Source of the DNA: Aureimonas endophytica
GTDB lineage: Bacteria; Pseudomonadota; Alphaproteobacteria; Rhizobiales; Rhizobiaceae
Reading direction: 5' to 3'
Assembly: GCF_014642635.1 (NCBI RefSeq)
Contig: NZ_BMIQ01000006.1
Coordinates: forward strand, 248,001 to 312,000
DNA: 64,000 bases
A program made the position numbers and the translations under genes. The stretch's first letter is position 1, and the number at the start of each line of letters is the position of its first letter. The notes below the pieces were generated by a model that was given only the letters and a program-made list of their open reading frames with translations, ran no database searches and had not been told where the DNA came from. Positions 26,851 through 35,631 of the stretch are shown here, one piece after another.

Positions 26851-27735
26851 TCAGCGCGGGCCGGCGTCGAGGGCGGGACGCCCCCGCCCGCTCGCCGACC
26901 ATTGCAGGATGGCGGCGATCAGCGCCTCCGCCACCGGCTGGCGGCCGCCCGGCCCGAGAACGACGAAGTCGAGATCGGCGAGCTTCGGCAGGCCGCCCTT
27001 GTCGGGCAGGATGCCGAGCCCCGGCGGAATGAGCCGGGCCGAATGGGGCATCACGCCGATCCCGGCGCGGGCGGCGGCGCTGAGCGCGCTGAGGCTGCCG
27101 CTGGTGAAGGCGACGCGCCAGGACCGGCCGGCGCGGTCGAGCGCGTCGAGCGCCATCGCCCGCGTGATGCTCGGCGGCGGGTAGAGGAGAAGCGGTAGCG
27201 GCTCGCCGGGATCGGGATCGAGATCCGGCCTGCCGACCCAGGCGGCGGGCTCCTGCCAGGCGAGCCGCCCGCCCCGGTCGCGCGCGCCGCGCTTGACGAG
27301 GATCACGTCGAGCGCGCCGGCATCGAAGCTCTGGCGCAACGTCTCGCTGAGCCCGGCGGTCAGTTCCAGATCGACCTCGGGATGGCGCCGGATGAAGGCG
27401 GCGAGGACGTCCGGCAGGGCGGACAGGACGAAATCCTCCGAGGCGCCGAAGCGCAGCCGGCCGCGCAGCGACACGCCGGCGAGATGCAGTTGCAGCCGCT
27501 CGTTCAGCGCCAGGATGCGCCGGGCATGGTCGAGCACCGCCTCGCCGGCCGGCGTCAGGGCGACGCGATGCGTGTCGCGATCGAAGAGCCGGCGGCCGGT
27601 TTCGGCCTCCAGCCGCCGCACCCGCTGGCTGACCGTCGATTGCCGTAGGCCGAGCCGGCGGGCCGCCGCCGTGAAGCTGCCGGTTTCGGCGACGGCGACG
27701 AGCGCCTGCAGAAGGTCGGGGGCCAGGAAGTCCAT
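26851..27735 (-). CDS. LysR family transcriptional regulator
   Basis: A 294-residue LysR-type regulator. The winged helix occupies residues 1-65 (LVAVAETGSFTAAARRLGLR; STVSQRVRRLEAETGRRLFD), followed by the periplasmic-binding-protein-like effector domain starting at RLRFGASEDFVLSALPD. It diverges from the BASS-family transporter gene at 27844 and very probably controls it. Its stop codon is just 20 bases from the Irr box of mbfA. Effector not known; it could be the acid carried by the transporter. Confidence 0.92.
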   Translation of the reverse strand: MDFLAPDLLQALVAVAETGSFTAAARRLGLRQSTVSQRVRRLEAETGRRLFDRDTHRVALTPAGEAVLDHARRILALNERLQLHLAGVSLRGRLRFGASEDFVLSALPDVLAAFIRRHPEVDLELTAGLSETLRQSFDAGALDVILVKRGARDRGGRLAWQEPAAWVGRPDLDPDPGEPLPLLLYPPPSITRAMALDALDRAGRSWRVAFTSGSLSALSAAARAGIGVMPHSARLIPPGLGILPDKGGLPKLADLDFVVLGPGGRQPVAEALIAAILQWSASGRGRPALDAGPR

Positions 27736-27751
27736 CGCTCATCACGCTCCA

Positions 27752-27769
27752 TGATGACCGAAATCATCA
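27752..27769. promoter_or_regulatory. Candidate LysR operator
   Basis: TGATGA-N6-TCATCA is a perfect inverted repeat, 17 bases from the lysR start codon and 75 bases before the transporter start. It includes a T-N11-A arrangement as LysR-type proteins prefer. Support is symmetry and position. Confidence 0.45.
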
Positions 27770-27843
27770 CCATGCGGATTGTCGATAGCCAATCCTTCGC
27801 GCATGTCTCACGCCATCGCCCGCGCCTTTTCCGGGAACGCCCC

Positions 27844-28872
27844 ATGCCCAAGCTCCGCCGCTTCGTCGATCCCTATCTCCTGCTGCTCACCGGCACCGTC
27901 GTCCTCGCCGCGCTCTTTCCGGCGCGCGGGGTCGGGGCGTCGGTGGCGGATATCGCGGTGACGGTGGCGGTCGCGCTGCTCTTCTTCCTCTACGGCGCGC
28001 GGCTCGCGCCCTCCGCGATCTGGGCGGGCCTCGCCCATTGGCGCCTGCAATCGCTGGTCTTCGCCTCGACCTTCCTGCTCTTTCCGCTGATCGGTCTCGC
28101 CGTCAGCGCCGGGGCCGGCGCGCTTCTGCCGGACGACATGGTGACGGGCCTCCTCTTCCTCAGCCTCCTGCCCTCCACGGTGCAGTCCTCGATCGCCTTC
28201 ACCTCGATCGCCGGCGGCAACGTGCCGGCGGCGCTGTGCAGTGCCTCGGTCTCCAATCTCGTGGGTGTGGTGCTGACGCCGCTCCTCGTGGCGCTTCTCA
28301 TCCCGACGGCGGGCTCGGGCTTCGCCCTTTCCTCCATCGAGGATATCGGCTTGCAGATCCTCCTGCCCTTCGTCGTCGGCCAAGCGATGCGGCCGCTGAT
28401 CGGCGCCTGGCTCCTCCGCCACAAGACGCTGACCTCCTATGTCGATCGCGGCTCGATCCTCTTCGTCGTCTATGCCGCCTTCAGCGCCGGCATGGTGGCC
28501 GGCGTCTGGACGGAGGTCTCGCTCGGCGACCTCACCGCGATCATCCTCCTCGACACGCTGATGCTCGCCGTCGTCATCGCCGCGACGACGCTGCTCAGCC
28601 GCAGGCTCGGCTTCTCGACGCCGGACGAGATCGCCATCGTCTTCTGCGGCTCGAAGAAGAGCATGGCGAGCGGCATCCCGATGGCGACGATCCTGTTTCC
28701 GGCCTCGGCCGTCAGCCTCACCGTGCTGCCGCTGATGATCTTCCACCAGATCCAGCTCTTCGTCTGCGCGACGCTGGCGCGGCGCTATGCCGAGCGCGCC
28801 GCCGCCAGGACGCGCGCGGTCGAGGGCGCCGGCGAGGCCGCCGAGGTCGCGGCGGCCCGCGCGCCGAACTGA
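27844..28872 (+). CDS. Bile acid:sodium symporter family (BASS/SBF) transporter
   Basis: A 342-residue membrane protein with nine to ten spans. It starts with MPKLRRFVDPYLLLLTGTVV and contains the family segments LLFFLYGARLAPSAIWAGL, LLPSTVQSSIAFTSIAGGN and CGSKKSMASGIPMATILFP, of the SBF-like subgroup (PF13593). It probably moves a small organic acid together with Na+ across the inner membrane. The ATG at 27844 gives the conserved N-terminus; an upstream start at 27751 falls inside the candidate operator. The last 20 residues are Ala/Glu-rich and variable. Regulated, by inference, by the divergent LysR protein. Confidence 0.88.
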   Translation: MPKLRRFVDPYLLLLTGTVVLAALFPARGVGASVADIAVTVAVALLFFLYGARLAPSAIWAGLAHWRLQSLVFASTFLLFPLIGLAVSAGAGALLPDDMVTGLLFLSLLPSTVQSSIAFTSIAGGNVPAALCSASVSNLVGVVLTPLLVALLIPTAGSGFALSSIEDIGLQILLPFVVGQAMRPLIGAWLLRHKTLTSYVDRGSILFVVYAAFSAGMVAGVWTEVSLGDLTAIILLDTLMLAVVIAATTLLSRRLGFSTPDEIAIVFCGSKKSMASGIPMATILFPASAVSLTVLPLMIFHQIQLFVCATLARRYAERAAARTRAVEGAGEAAEVAAARAPN

Positions 28873-28882
28873 GACAGCCGGA

Positions 28883-28899
28883 CGACTTCTCTTAAGTCG
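28883..28899. other. Short stem-loop after the transporter gene
   Basis: CGACTT, five-base loop, AAGTCG: a perfect 6-bp stem 10 bases after the BASS gene stop. No T-run follows, so it is at most a weak terminator. The next 70 bases are AT-richer (GGTTAAC near 28930) and could contain the promoter for the gene at 28971. Confidence 0.35.
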
Positions 28900-28970
28900 G
28901 CGTTCAGCCCGATTCCAAAGTCATTCTTGGTTAACTTGCTTTGTGGCCGCCTACGGACTGAAATGCGGGC

Positions 28971-29855
28971 ATGAGCGATGCGAGGCAGACGAGCGGAACG
29001 GAGGAGCGGCGGGCGAGCCTCGCGGTGGAGCGAGGCCTCCACACGCTCACCTATCGCTTCGATCCGGCCTTCGCCCTTTCCCTCGAAGCCGCTCCCGTGG
29101 TGCGCGTTCTCGCCGCCTCGCCCGGCATCTTCCTGGTGCCGGCGCCGGGCGAGACCTTCGGCCTCCTGTCCGGCCCCGGCCGCGGCATGGTCGTCCTGGC
29201 GGAGGCGGACGGCACCCTCGAACTTCAGGTGGCGGCGGCGATGCCCGGCGGCAGCCTTTCAGCCGAGGTCGAACTTGCCCGCGTCGAGGCGCCGCGCCCG
29301 CTGGTGGCGCGCGGCGGCCCGTCGCGCAGCGAGCTGCCGGAAGGCGGCGCCGAGTTCCTCATCCGCGCCCATGTCTCGCAGCGCGGCGACGTTTCCGCCG
29401 GCCGTGGCGCCTGGATCGGCGGCCCGGAGGCGCCGGGCCGGATCGAGGGCCTGGAGATCCGCCTCGTCGGCGGCGCGATGCCGCTCGAATATCAGGTGGC
29501 GACCGGCGGGCGCACCGGCGGCTGGTCGGGCTGGTTCCCGGACGGCGCCTATGCCGGCTCGCGCGGCAAGGCGGCGCCGCTGATCGGCCTACGCATCCGT
29601 CTGAAGGAGGAGGCGTCGCCCCGTCTCGCGCTCCAGGCGGAGGCGCTGTTTCTCGGCGCGGCGCCGCTCAAGCGGAGCGGGCGCGAGATCGAGCTCGTCG
29701 GCCCCTCGCCGCTCGACCCGCTGGTCGGCCTGCGGCTCGATCTGACGAGCGCCGCGACGGGTGCCGGCGAGGCGCCGCTTCCCGAAACGGCGGCCAGGAC
29801 CGCCTCGCGCCTGCGCGTCTTCCGCCGCGCGCCCTCCGACGCCGAGGCGGCATGA
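28971..29855 (+). CDS. Three-repeat protein resembling ChW (hydrophobic-W) repeats
   Basis: A 294-residue protein without signal peptide. Residues 1-125 form an unrecognised, beta-rich N-terminal domain. Three tandem repeats follow, at about 129-165, 173-212 and 219-257. Repeat 2 reads YQVATGGRTGGWSGWFPDG then AYAGSRGKAAPLIGLRIRL, which closely follows the ChW pattern known from clostridial surface proteins; repeats 1 and 3 keep the ends (IEGLEIRL, LVGLRLDL) but lose the central Trp pair. Such domains bind or are displayed on the cell surface. It begins the surface cluster and is followed by the RTX-like gene. Function unknown. Confidence 0.6.
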   Translation: MSDARQTSGTEERRASLAVERGLHTLTYRFDPAFALSLEAAPVVRVLAASPGIFLVPAPGETFGLLSGPGRGMVVLAEADGTLELQVAAAMPGGSLSAEVELARVEAPRPLVARGGPSRSELPEGGAEFLIRAHVSQRGDVSAGRGAWIGGPEAPGRIEGLEIRLVGGAMPLEYQVATGGRTGGWSGWFPDGAYAGSRGKAAPLIGLRIRLKEEASPRLALQAEALFLGAAPLKRSGREIELVGPSPLDPLVGLRLDLTSAATGAGEAPLPETAARTASRLRVFRRAPSDAEAA

Positions 29856-29882
29856 GCGCCCGGGCGGCGCTGACCGCGCGCC

Positions 29883-31013
29883 ATGGCTGAGATCTATTCG
29901 AGTTCCGACGGCGCGCCGCTCTCCTCGCTCTCGCAGGAGGCGATGGACCATATCAACCGCGTCCTCGCCGATCTCGGGCTCAACGGCACCGGCGAGCCCG
30001 GCATCCATGCGAGCGACGCCGCCAGCATCACCGCCGCCGACGGCGACAAGGCGATCGTCGCCGCGATCGGCGATGGCGGCCATGTGCATATCGACGATGG
30101 CGGCCATTCCGTCGCGGTGGTGCTCGGCAATGCGGGCACGGTCGAGCTCGCCGGCTCGGGCGACGACACGGTCTTCGCCAGCGACGCCGGCAATTCCATC
30201 ACGGCCGGCGGCGGCACCGGCGCCCTCCATGGCGGCGCCGGCAACGACGTCCTGTCGGGCGGCACCGAGGGCGGCCATCACGCGTTCTTCGCCTCCGGCG
30301 GCATGGATACGCTCGTCGGCGGCAACGGCATGGACACGCTCTGGGGCAGCGGCTCCAGCGTCCTCGTCGGCGGCGCGAACGGCCATACCGAGATCCATGC
30401 CGGCATCGGCGGCGCCGACACGATCCGCGCCGAAGGCGGCTTCGACACGATCCATGGCGGCGGGGCAGAGATCACCGAGACCGGCGGCCATTCGCTGATC
30501 CAGACCGATGGCGACGTCGTGGTGGCGCGCGGCTCGCACGACACGATCGACGGCTCGGCCTCCGCCCATGCCGCGAAGATCGACGTCTACGGCACGCATT
30601 CGACCATCTATGGCGGCGCCGGCAACGACACGATCACGCTGCACGACCTGACCGGCGCCCCCGCCCAGGTCTTCGCCGGGGCCGGCGACGATTCGATCTT
30701 CGGCTCGATGGGCGGCCACGCCACCCTGTCCGGCGGGGCGGGCGACAACAGCTTCTTCACCTATGGCATGGGCGACAGCCTGGTCGGCGGCGACGGATCG
30801 GACATCTTCGCCATCGCCCATGGCGGCACCGGCCACGACACGGTGGATGGCGGCGGCGGCGACAACACCGTCAGCTTCGAGGACCGCTCCTTCGCCGACG
30901 CGCATTTCGCGACATCCGACCACTCGACAGTGGTGAGCTTCGACGACGGCTACAGCGCGACGCTGAGCAATGTCGAGCATCTGCATTTCAAGGACACGGT
31001 CTACAACATTTAA
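29883..31013 (+). CDS. RTX-like calcium-binding repeat protein
   Basis: A 376-residue protein, acidic and Gly/Asp-rich. From about residue 75 to 345 it carries degenerate GGxGxDxxx nonapeptides (GGAGNDVLSG, GGNGMDTLWG, GAGDDSIFGS, GGDGSDIFAI, GGGGDNTVSF) that fold into Ca2+-binding beta-rolls. There is no N-terminal signal peptide, as expected for type I secretion through a C-terminal signal; the C-terminus is LSNVEHLHFKDTVYNI. No type I exporter genes are in the window. There is no catalytic domain. The first ~70 residues are His/Gly/Ala rich. Probably secreted, structural or adhesive. Confidence 0.85.
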   Translation: MAEIYSSSDGAPLSSLSQEAMDHINRVLADLGLNGTGEPGIHASDAASITAADGDKAIVAAIGDGGHVHIDDGGHSVAVVLGNAGTVELAGSGDDTVFASDAGNSITAGGGTGALHGGAGNDVLSGGTEGGHHAFFASGGMDTLVGGNGMDTLWGSGSSVLVGGANGHTEIHAGIGGADTIRAEGGFDTIHGGGAEITETGGHSLIQTDGDVVVARGSHDTIDGSASAHAAKIDVYGTHSTIYGGAGNDTITLHDLTGAPAQVFAGAGDDSIFGSMGGHATLSGGAGDNSFFTYGMGDSLVGGDGSDIFAIAHGGTGHDTVDGGGGDNTVSFEDRSFADAHFATSDHSTVVSFDDGYSATLSNVEHLHFKDTVYNI

Positions 31014-31063
31014 CCTGCGGCGTTGCAGACTGACGCCGGACGGCAGGAACGGGTCGGCGGCGG

Positions 31064-34042
31064 ATGGAGGCAGGAGCGAGCTTTGCGGAATGGCGGCGGC
31101 TGGGCCTGGCGGCGCGCCAGGACGGCCGGCGCGAGTCGGCGCTCGCCGCCTTCCGGGAGGCCACCCGGCTGGACGCGGCCGAGCGCTGGAACCGCAACGA
31201 CATCGCCCTTGAACTCCTCGCCCTCGGCCGCATCGACGCGGCGGAAGGCGAGGCGCGCGACCTTCTCGACGCCGCGCCCGGCTTCGCGCCGGCCCATCGC
31301 ACGCTCGGTCTTCTCGCGCGCCGGCGCGGCGAACGGGAGGCGGCGCTCGGCGCGTTCCGCACGGCGGCAACGGCCGATCCCCGCGACCTGTGGAACCGCC
31401 AGGACGCCGCCGCCGAATGCCAGGCGCTCGGCCGCCTGGACGAGGCGGAGGCGGACTATCGCGCTGTCGCGGCGGCGGGTCCCGGCGCCCATGCCCTGCG
31501 CGGCCTCGGCCAGATCGCCCGCCAGCGCGGCGCGGCCGAGGAGGCTCTCGTCTGGTTCGAGGCGGCGGCGCGGCTGCGCCCGGAAGACCCCTGGTTCGCG
31601 CTCGATCGCATCGCCGCCTTCCGCGCGCTCGGCCGCCTCGCCGAGGCGGGAGGAGCGGCGCGCGACCTCGCCACCCGCCATTCCGACTTCCTGCCGGGTC
31701 TCCTCGAACGCGCCGACATCCTGGAGGCTTCGGCCGAACGGGAAGCCGCCCGCACCCTCCTCGCCCGCCTTCTCGTCACCCGGCCGGATTGCGGCGAGGC
31801 CTATCGCCGCCTCGCGCGCCTCGCCCTTCACGACGGCGAGACGGCGACGGCGGAGCGTCACCTGCGCGCCGCGCTGGCGATCGGCGCCGGGGACGCGACG
31901 GGCGCGGTCGAAATCCGGCTCGAACTCCATCAGCTGCTGCGCCGGAGCCAGGGACCGGAAGCGGCGCGCCCCCTCCTCGCCGAGGCCGAGGCGACCCTGC
32001 CGGACCATCCGCGCCTCCTCCTCGCGCTCGGCGACGACCGGCGCGAGCGGGGACATCTCGCGGAGGCCGAGACCTTCTACGACCGGGCGCTCGCCGCGCG
32101 GCCGGGCTTTGCCTGGGCGCTGATCGGCAAGGCCGCCATCGCCCGCGAGCGGGGCGATGCCGAGCCGGCGCGCCGGCTCTATGCCGAGGCGATCCGCCTC
32201 GATCCGGCGGAGGGCTTCGCCCAGCTCGAACTCGCCGCGCTCCTGCGCGACGGCGGCGACTGGTCCGGGGCGCGCGAGGTGCTCGCGACGGTGCCGGACG
32301 CCTCGCCGCGCCTCCGGGCCGCGCGGATGGCGGAAGGCCTCGTCCGCCGGGCGGCGGGCGACTGGCCAGGGGCCGCCGCCGCCTTCGACGCGGTCGCCGC
32401 GCGCTTTCCAGACTTCGTCGAGGCGCTGGTCGAGGCTTCGGACGACTGGCTTCGGGCCGGCCGGGCGGAGGAAGCCGAGGCGCGTCTCGCCGAGGCGGAG
32501 CGGCGCGCGCCGGACCATCCGGCGCTTCTCGAAGCCCTGGCGCGGCGGGCGCTCCTTCGCGACGATCTGGCGGACGCGGAGCGCTGCCTCGCGCGGGTGA
32601 CGAGCCTCGATCCGGCGCGGCTCTGGCCCTGGCTGGCGCTTGCCCGGCTGCGCGCCCTCGGCGGCGCGGCGGCTGCGGGCCTCGCGCTCTTCGACGGGGC
32701 GGAGGCGCGCTTCGGCCCGCGGCCCGAGATCGCCCTCGCCCGTGCCGAACTCCTGCGCCAGATCGGCGCGCCGGACGAGGCGCGCCAGGCGATCGAGCGC
32801 GCCCGCGCCGCCTTCCCGCATCATGTCGGCCTCCGTCTCGCCGAAGCCGGCGCGCGGATCGAGGCAGGCGAATGGCAGGCGGCCGAGGCACTTCTGGATG
32901 CCCCCCGCTCCGGCGACGGTCCGGCGGAGGGCCGCCGCCAGTTCCATCTGTCGCTTCTCGCGGCCCAGCGCTGGGACTTCGCGGAGGCGATCCGCCGGGG
33001 CGAGGCGGCGGTGGCCGCGCTGCCCGGCGACGGCTGGCCGCGCAACCGGCTCGTCCATGCCGCGCTGCTCGCCCTCGATCTCGACCGCGCCGCCCGCCAC
33101 CTCGACGGTCTCGCCGCGCTCGAAGCCGGCGCGAGCGCCCTGAAGGGCAAGTCGGCGAACCGGTCGCAGAGCCATTACGGCCAGCTCCTCGACGAATTCC
33201 GCCTGGATGCCGAGGTGCTGGCGGACTTGCGGACGGCCCTCGCCCATCCGCCCGGCGAGCGCCTCGCGCGCCTTGCCGCGATCGTCCGCGCAGCGCCGGA
33301 CAGCACGGCGGCGGCGGTGCAGTTCTTCATCGAGCGCCGGCGCGCGGCGCGTCCCGCCCGTCCCGCGCCCGTGGGCTCGGCGATCCCGCCGACGATCCAC
33401 CAATATTGGGACGAAGCGGTGCCGCCGCCCGATCTCCAGGCCTATATCGCCTCCTGGCAAACCCTGAATGCAGGCTTCGAGCATCGCCTCTGGAACGCGG
33501 CGAGCGCGCGCGAGGTCTTGCACGGGAGCCCTGTTCCGGGGGCTCTCGCCGCCTTCGACCGGGCGCCCGAACCGGCGATGAAGGCCGATCTCTTCCGGCT
33601 CGCCCTCCTCTTCGCGGAAGGCGGCGTCTATGCCGACGCGGACGACCGGTGTCTGCGCGCCATCGCGCCGCTGGTCGGGCCGGAGCGCGGCTTCGTCGCC
33701 TATCAGGAGGATCTCGGCTCGCTCGGCAACAATTTCGTCGCGGCGACGCCCGGCCATCCGATTCTCGGCCGCGCGCTGGAACTGGCCGTCGCCGCCGTCA
33801 ATCGGGGCGACGCGGACATTCTCTGGCTCGCCACCGGCCCCGGCCTCCTCACCCGCGCCGCCGCAGAGAGTCTGGCGACGCGGCCGGAGATCGAGGCCGG
33901 CTTCGTGCTTCTCGACCGGTCCGAATTCCTGCGCTTTTCCGCCATCCACTGCCTCGCGGCCTATAAGGCGACGGAGCGGCATTGGAGCCGCACCGCCTTC
34001 GGCCGCGCCCGGCCTCAGGCGACGAGGGCGCGCTCGGCCTGA
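31064..34042 (+). CDS. TPR-repeat protein with C-terminal GT32-type glycosyltransferase
   Basis: A 992-residue protein. Residues 1 to about 700 are TPR-like helical repeats (for example ALAAFREATRLDAAERWNRN, ALGAFRTAATADPRDLWNRQ). From residue 774 a sugar-transferase domain begins with IPPTIHQYWDE and contains the DXD motif Asp858-x-Asp860-Asp861 in GGVYADADDRCL, as in GT32/'Gly_transf_sug' enzymes that bind nucleotide sugars through a metal ion. It lies in the cluster with a Ser/Gly-rich Hint protein and two GT2 proteins. It may glycosylate a protein or an extracellular glycan; acceptor unknown. No strong ribosome-binding site precedes the ATG. Its last 28 bases overlap the convergent gene. 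Confidence 0.88.
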   Translation: MEAGASFAEWRRLGLAARQDGRRESALAAFREATRLDAAERWNRNDIALELLALGRIDAAEGEARDLLDAAPGFAPAHRTLGLLARRRGEREAALGAFRTAATADPRDLWNRQDAAAECQALGRLDEAEADYRAVAAAGPGAHALRGLGQIARQRGAAEEALVWFEAAARLRPEDPWFALDRIAAFRALGRLAEAGGAARDLATRHSDFLPGLLERADILEASAEREAARTLLARLLVTRPDCGEAYRRLARLALHDGETATAERHLRAALAIGAGDATGAVEIRLELHQLLRRSQGPEAARPLLAEAEATLPDHPRLLLALGDDRRERGHLAEAETFYDRALAARPGFAWALIGKAAIARERGDAEPARRLYAEAIRLDPAEGFAQLELAALLRDGGDWSGAREVLATVPDASPRLRAARMAEGLVRRAAGDWPGAAAAFDAVAARFPDFVEALVEASDDWLRAGRAEEAEARLAEAERRAPDHPALLEALARRALLRDDLADAERCLARVTSLDPARLWPWLALARLRALGGAAAAGLALFDGAEARFGPRPEIALARAELLRQIGAPDEARQAIERARAAFPHHVGLRLAEAGARIEAGEWQAAEALLDAPRSGDGPAEGRRQFHLSLLAAQRWDFAEAIRRGEAAVAALPGDGWPRNRLVHAALLALDLDRAARHLDGLAALEAGASALKGKSANRSQSHYGQLLDEFRLDAEVLADLRTALAHPPGERLARLAAIVRAAPDSTAAAVQFFIERRRAARPARPAPVGSAIPPTIHQYWDEAVPPPDLQAYIASWQTLNAGFEHRLWNAASAREVLHGSPVPGALAAFDRAPEPAMKADLFRLALLFAEGGVYADADDRCLRAIAPLVGPERGFVAYQEDLGSLGNNFVAATPGHPILGRALELAVAAVNRGDADILWLATGPGLLTRAAAESLATRPEIEAGFVLLDRSEFLRFSAIHCLAAYKATERHWSRTAFGRARPQATRARSA

Positions 34043-35457
34043 GGCAACAGCGCCCGGCGCGCGGCAAGGCGCCGACGGATCGCGCCCGGCACCTGGCGGG
34101 CGGATTTCGCGCGCGGCAGGTCCATCTCGGCGATCGCCCGCGCGCCGTCCTCCAGCGCCTCGCGCTCCGCCCAATTGTCGAAGGCGAGCCGCTCGGGATT
34201 GTCGACGAAACTCTCGGCCGCCAGCCCCTCGGCCAGCACCAGCGCATGGCGGGGCAGTTCGATATGGAAATAGCGCAGCCGGGCCGGCCCGTCCCGTTCG
34301 CGCAGCACGGCGGTGCCGTCGACCAGCGCGCCGGCATGGATGAGGACGCCGTCGATGGCGACGGCATGATCCGGCGACAGGCGAAGGTCGCGCGCCGGCA
34401 CGCCCGGCGCGATCGCCCCGGCGCGGATGCGGATCGGCAGGGTGCGGAGCGGATCGCCCGTTCCGGCCTCCACTGTCTGCCGGCCGATCCAGCGCACGGT
34501 CTCGGCGCCCCCGTCCGCGAGGCGGACCTGATCGCCGGGCCGCAGATCCTCCACCGCCACCGCGCCGGACGGCGTCGCGATCAGCGTGCCGGGGCAGAAG
34601 CAGACCGGCGTGACCGGGCTGAAGGCGTCGCCGCCCGACGTCGCGCCGATCGGGCTGGAGAGGATCGAGGCCGGACCATCCGCCGCGCCATGGGTCGTGG
34701 AGCCGGCCGAGAAGGGCGAAGCGCCGTTCGAGCCGGTGCCGCCGCCCGAAGCGGAGGCCGTGCCGATCGAGCCGGCCGAACCGCTGTCCGAGGACGAGCC
34801 GCCGGCACCGCCGCCATTCGCCGCCGCCGTCGCGGCGTCGCCGCTGCTCCCGCCGCCGCCAGAGGAGGTGGCACTCGAGGCGCCGCTCTCCCCTCCGCCA
34901 CCCGAACCCGTGCCAGTCTCGCCGGTGCCGGAACCGGACCCTTCGCCGCCGGACGAACCGGAACCCGTGCCGCCGCCTTCGGACGAGGCCGAGGATGCCG
35001 ATGCGCCCGAGCCTGTCCCCGCCGCGCCCGCCTCCCCGCCCCGGCCGCCGCTTTCGCCGCGTGCCGAGGCGCCGTTGCCGCCGGAAGAGTCGCGTGAGCC
35101 GATGCCGGTGCCGGTGCCGCCGGACAGCCCGCCGGCCGCCTGTTTCATCGTCGCGCCGCTGCCCGAGGCCGCCGCGCCGCCGCCGCCGCTCGCCGCCGTG
35201 TCGCCGGCGCCGTTGCCCTCGCCGCGCGCGGCGGAGGCGCCGTCGGCGCCGCGCTCGGCCGCGCCCGGTCCCTGCGCCGTGGCGGTTCCGCCCGCGGCGC
35301 TCTCGGCCTTCGCGTCGCTCGTGTTGGAGAGCGTCGAGCTGGCGGCAAGGCCGCCCGACATCAGAACGCCGGCCGCGCCGGAACCGCCCGACCGGTCCTT
35401 CGAATCGAGGGACTCGCTGTCGCCGGACGAAGACTGGTCCGTGTCCTTGCTGCTCAT
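34015..35457 (-). CDS. Ser/Gly-rich protein with C-terminal Hint autoprocessing domain
   Basis: A 480-residue protein. Residues 1-285 are almost only Ser, Gly, Ala and Thr, with runs such as GGGTGSGSSGGEGSGSG, without signal peptide. At Cys286 (CFCPGTLIATPSGAVAVEDL) a Hint_2-type domain begins; it keeps RDLRLSPDHAVAIDG, the block around the active-site His, and HALVLAEGLAAESFVDN. Hint domains splice or cleave at the Cys. The C-terminal 60 residues are Arg-rich. The start at 35457 (MSSKDTDQ) was chosen because the upstream 22 codons show no coding bias. The linker looks like a substrate for O-glycosylation by the neighbouring transferases; that is inference. Confidence 0.82.
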   Translation of the reverse strand: MSSKDTDQSSSGDSESLDSKDRSGGSGAAGVLMSGGLAASSTLSNTSDAKAESAAGGTATAQGPGAAERGADGASAARGEGNGAGDTAASGGGGAAASGSGATMKQAAGGLSGGTGTGIGSRDSSGGNGASARGESGGRGGEAGAAGTGSGASASSASSEGGGTGSGSSGGEGSGSGTGETGTGSGGGGESGASSATSSGGGGSSGDAATAAANGGGAGGSSSDSGSAGSIGTASASGGGTGSNGASPFSAGSTTHGAADGPASILSSPIGATSGGDAFSPVTPVCFCPGTLIATPSGAVAVEDLRPGDQVRLADGGAETVRWIGRQTVEAGTGDPLRTLPIRIRAGAIAPGVPARDLRLSPDHAVAIDGVLIHAGALVDGTAVLRERDGPARLRYFHIELPRHALVLAEGLAAESFVDNPERLAFDNWAEREALEDGARAIAEMDLPRAKSARQVPGAIRRRLAARRALLPQAERALVA

Positions 35458-35631
35458 CGGCCGTCGGGGCTCCGGATCCTCGGCGTTTCGATCAAGGATG
35501 CCTCGGCAAGGGCCGGTCTCCAAGCGGAACCTCGAATCGTCGCAAGCAAAGCATGAACGCCGCCAGCCTTCGGAAAGCGACAGGCGTCATGCTGCGGTCG
35601 AACCACCACCGGACGGAACGACGGACGCGAC

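Noticed and set aside
34015-35457. Intein with homing endonuclease
   Set aside because: The Hint domain is of the short Hint_2 type at the C-terminus; there is no LAGLIDADG block and no interrupted host protein.
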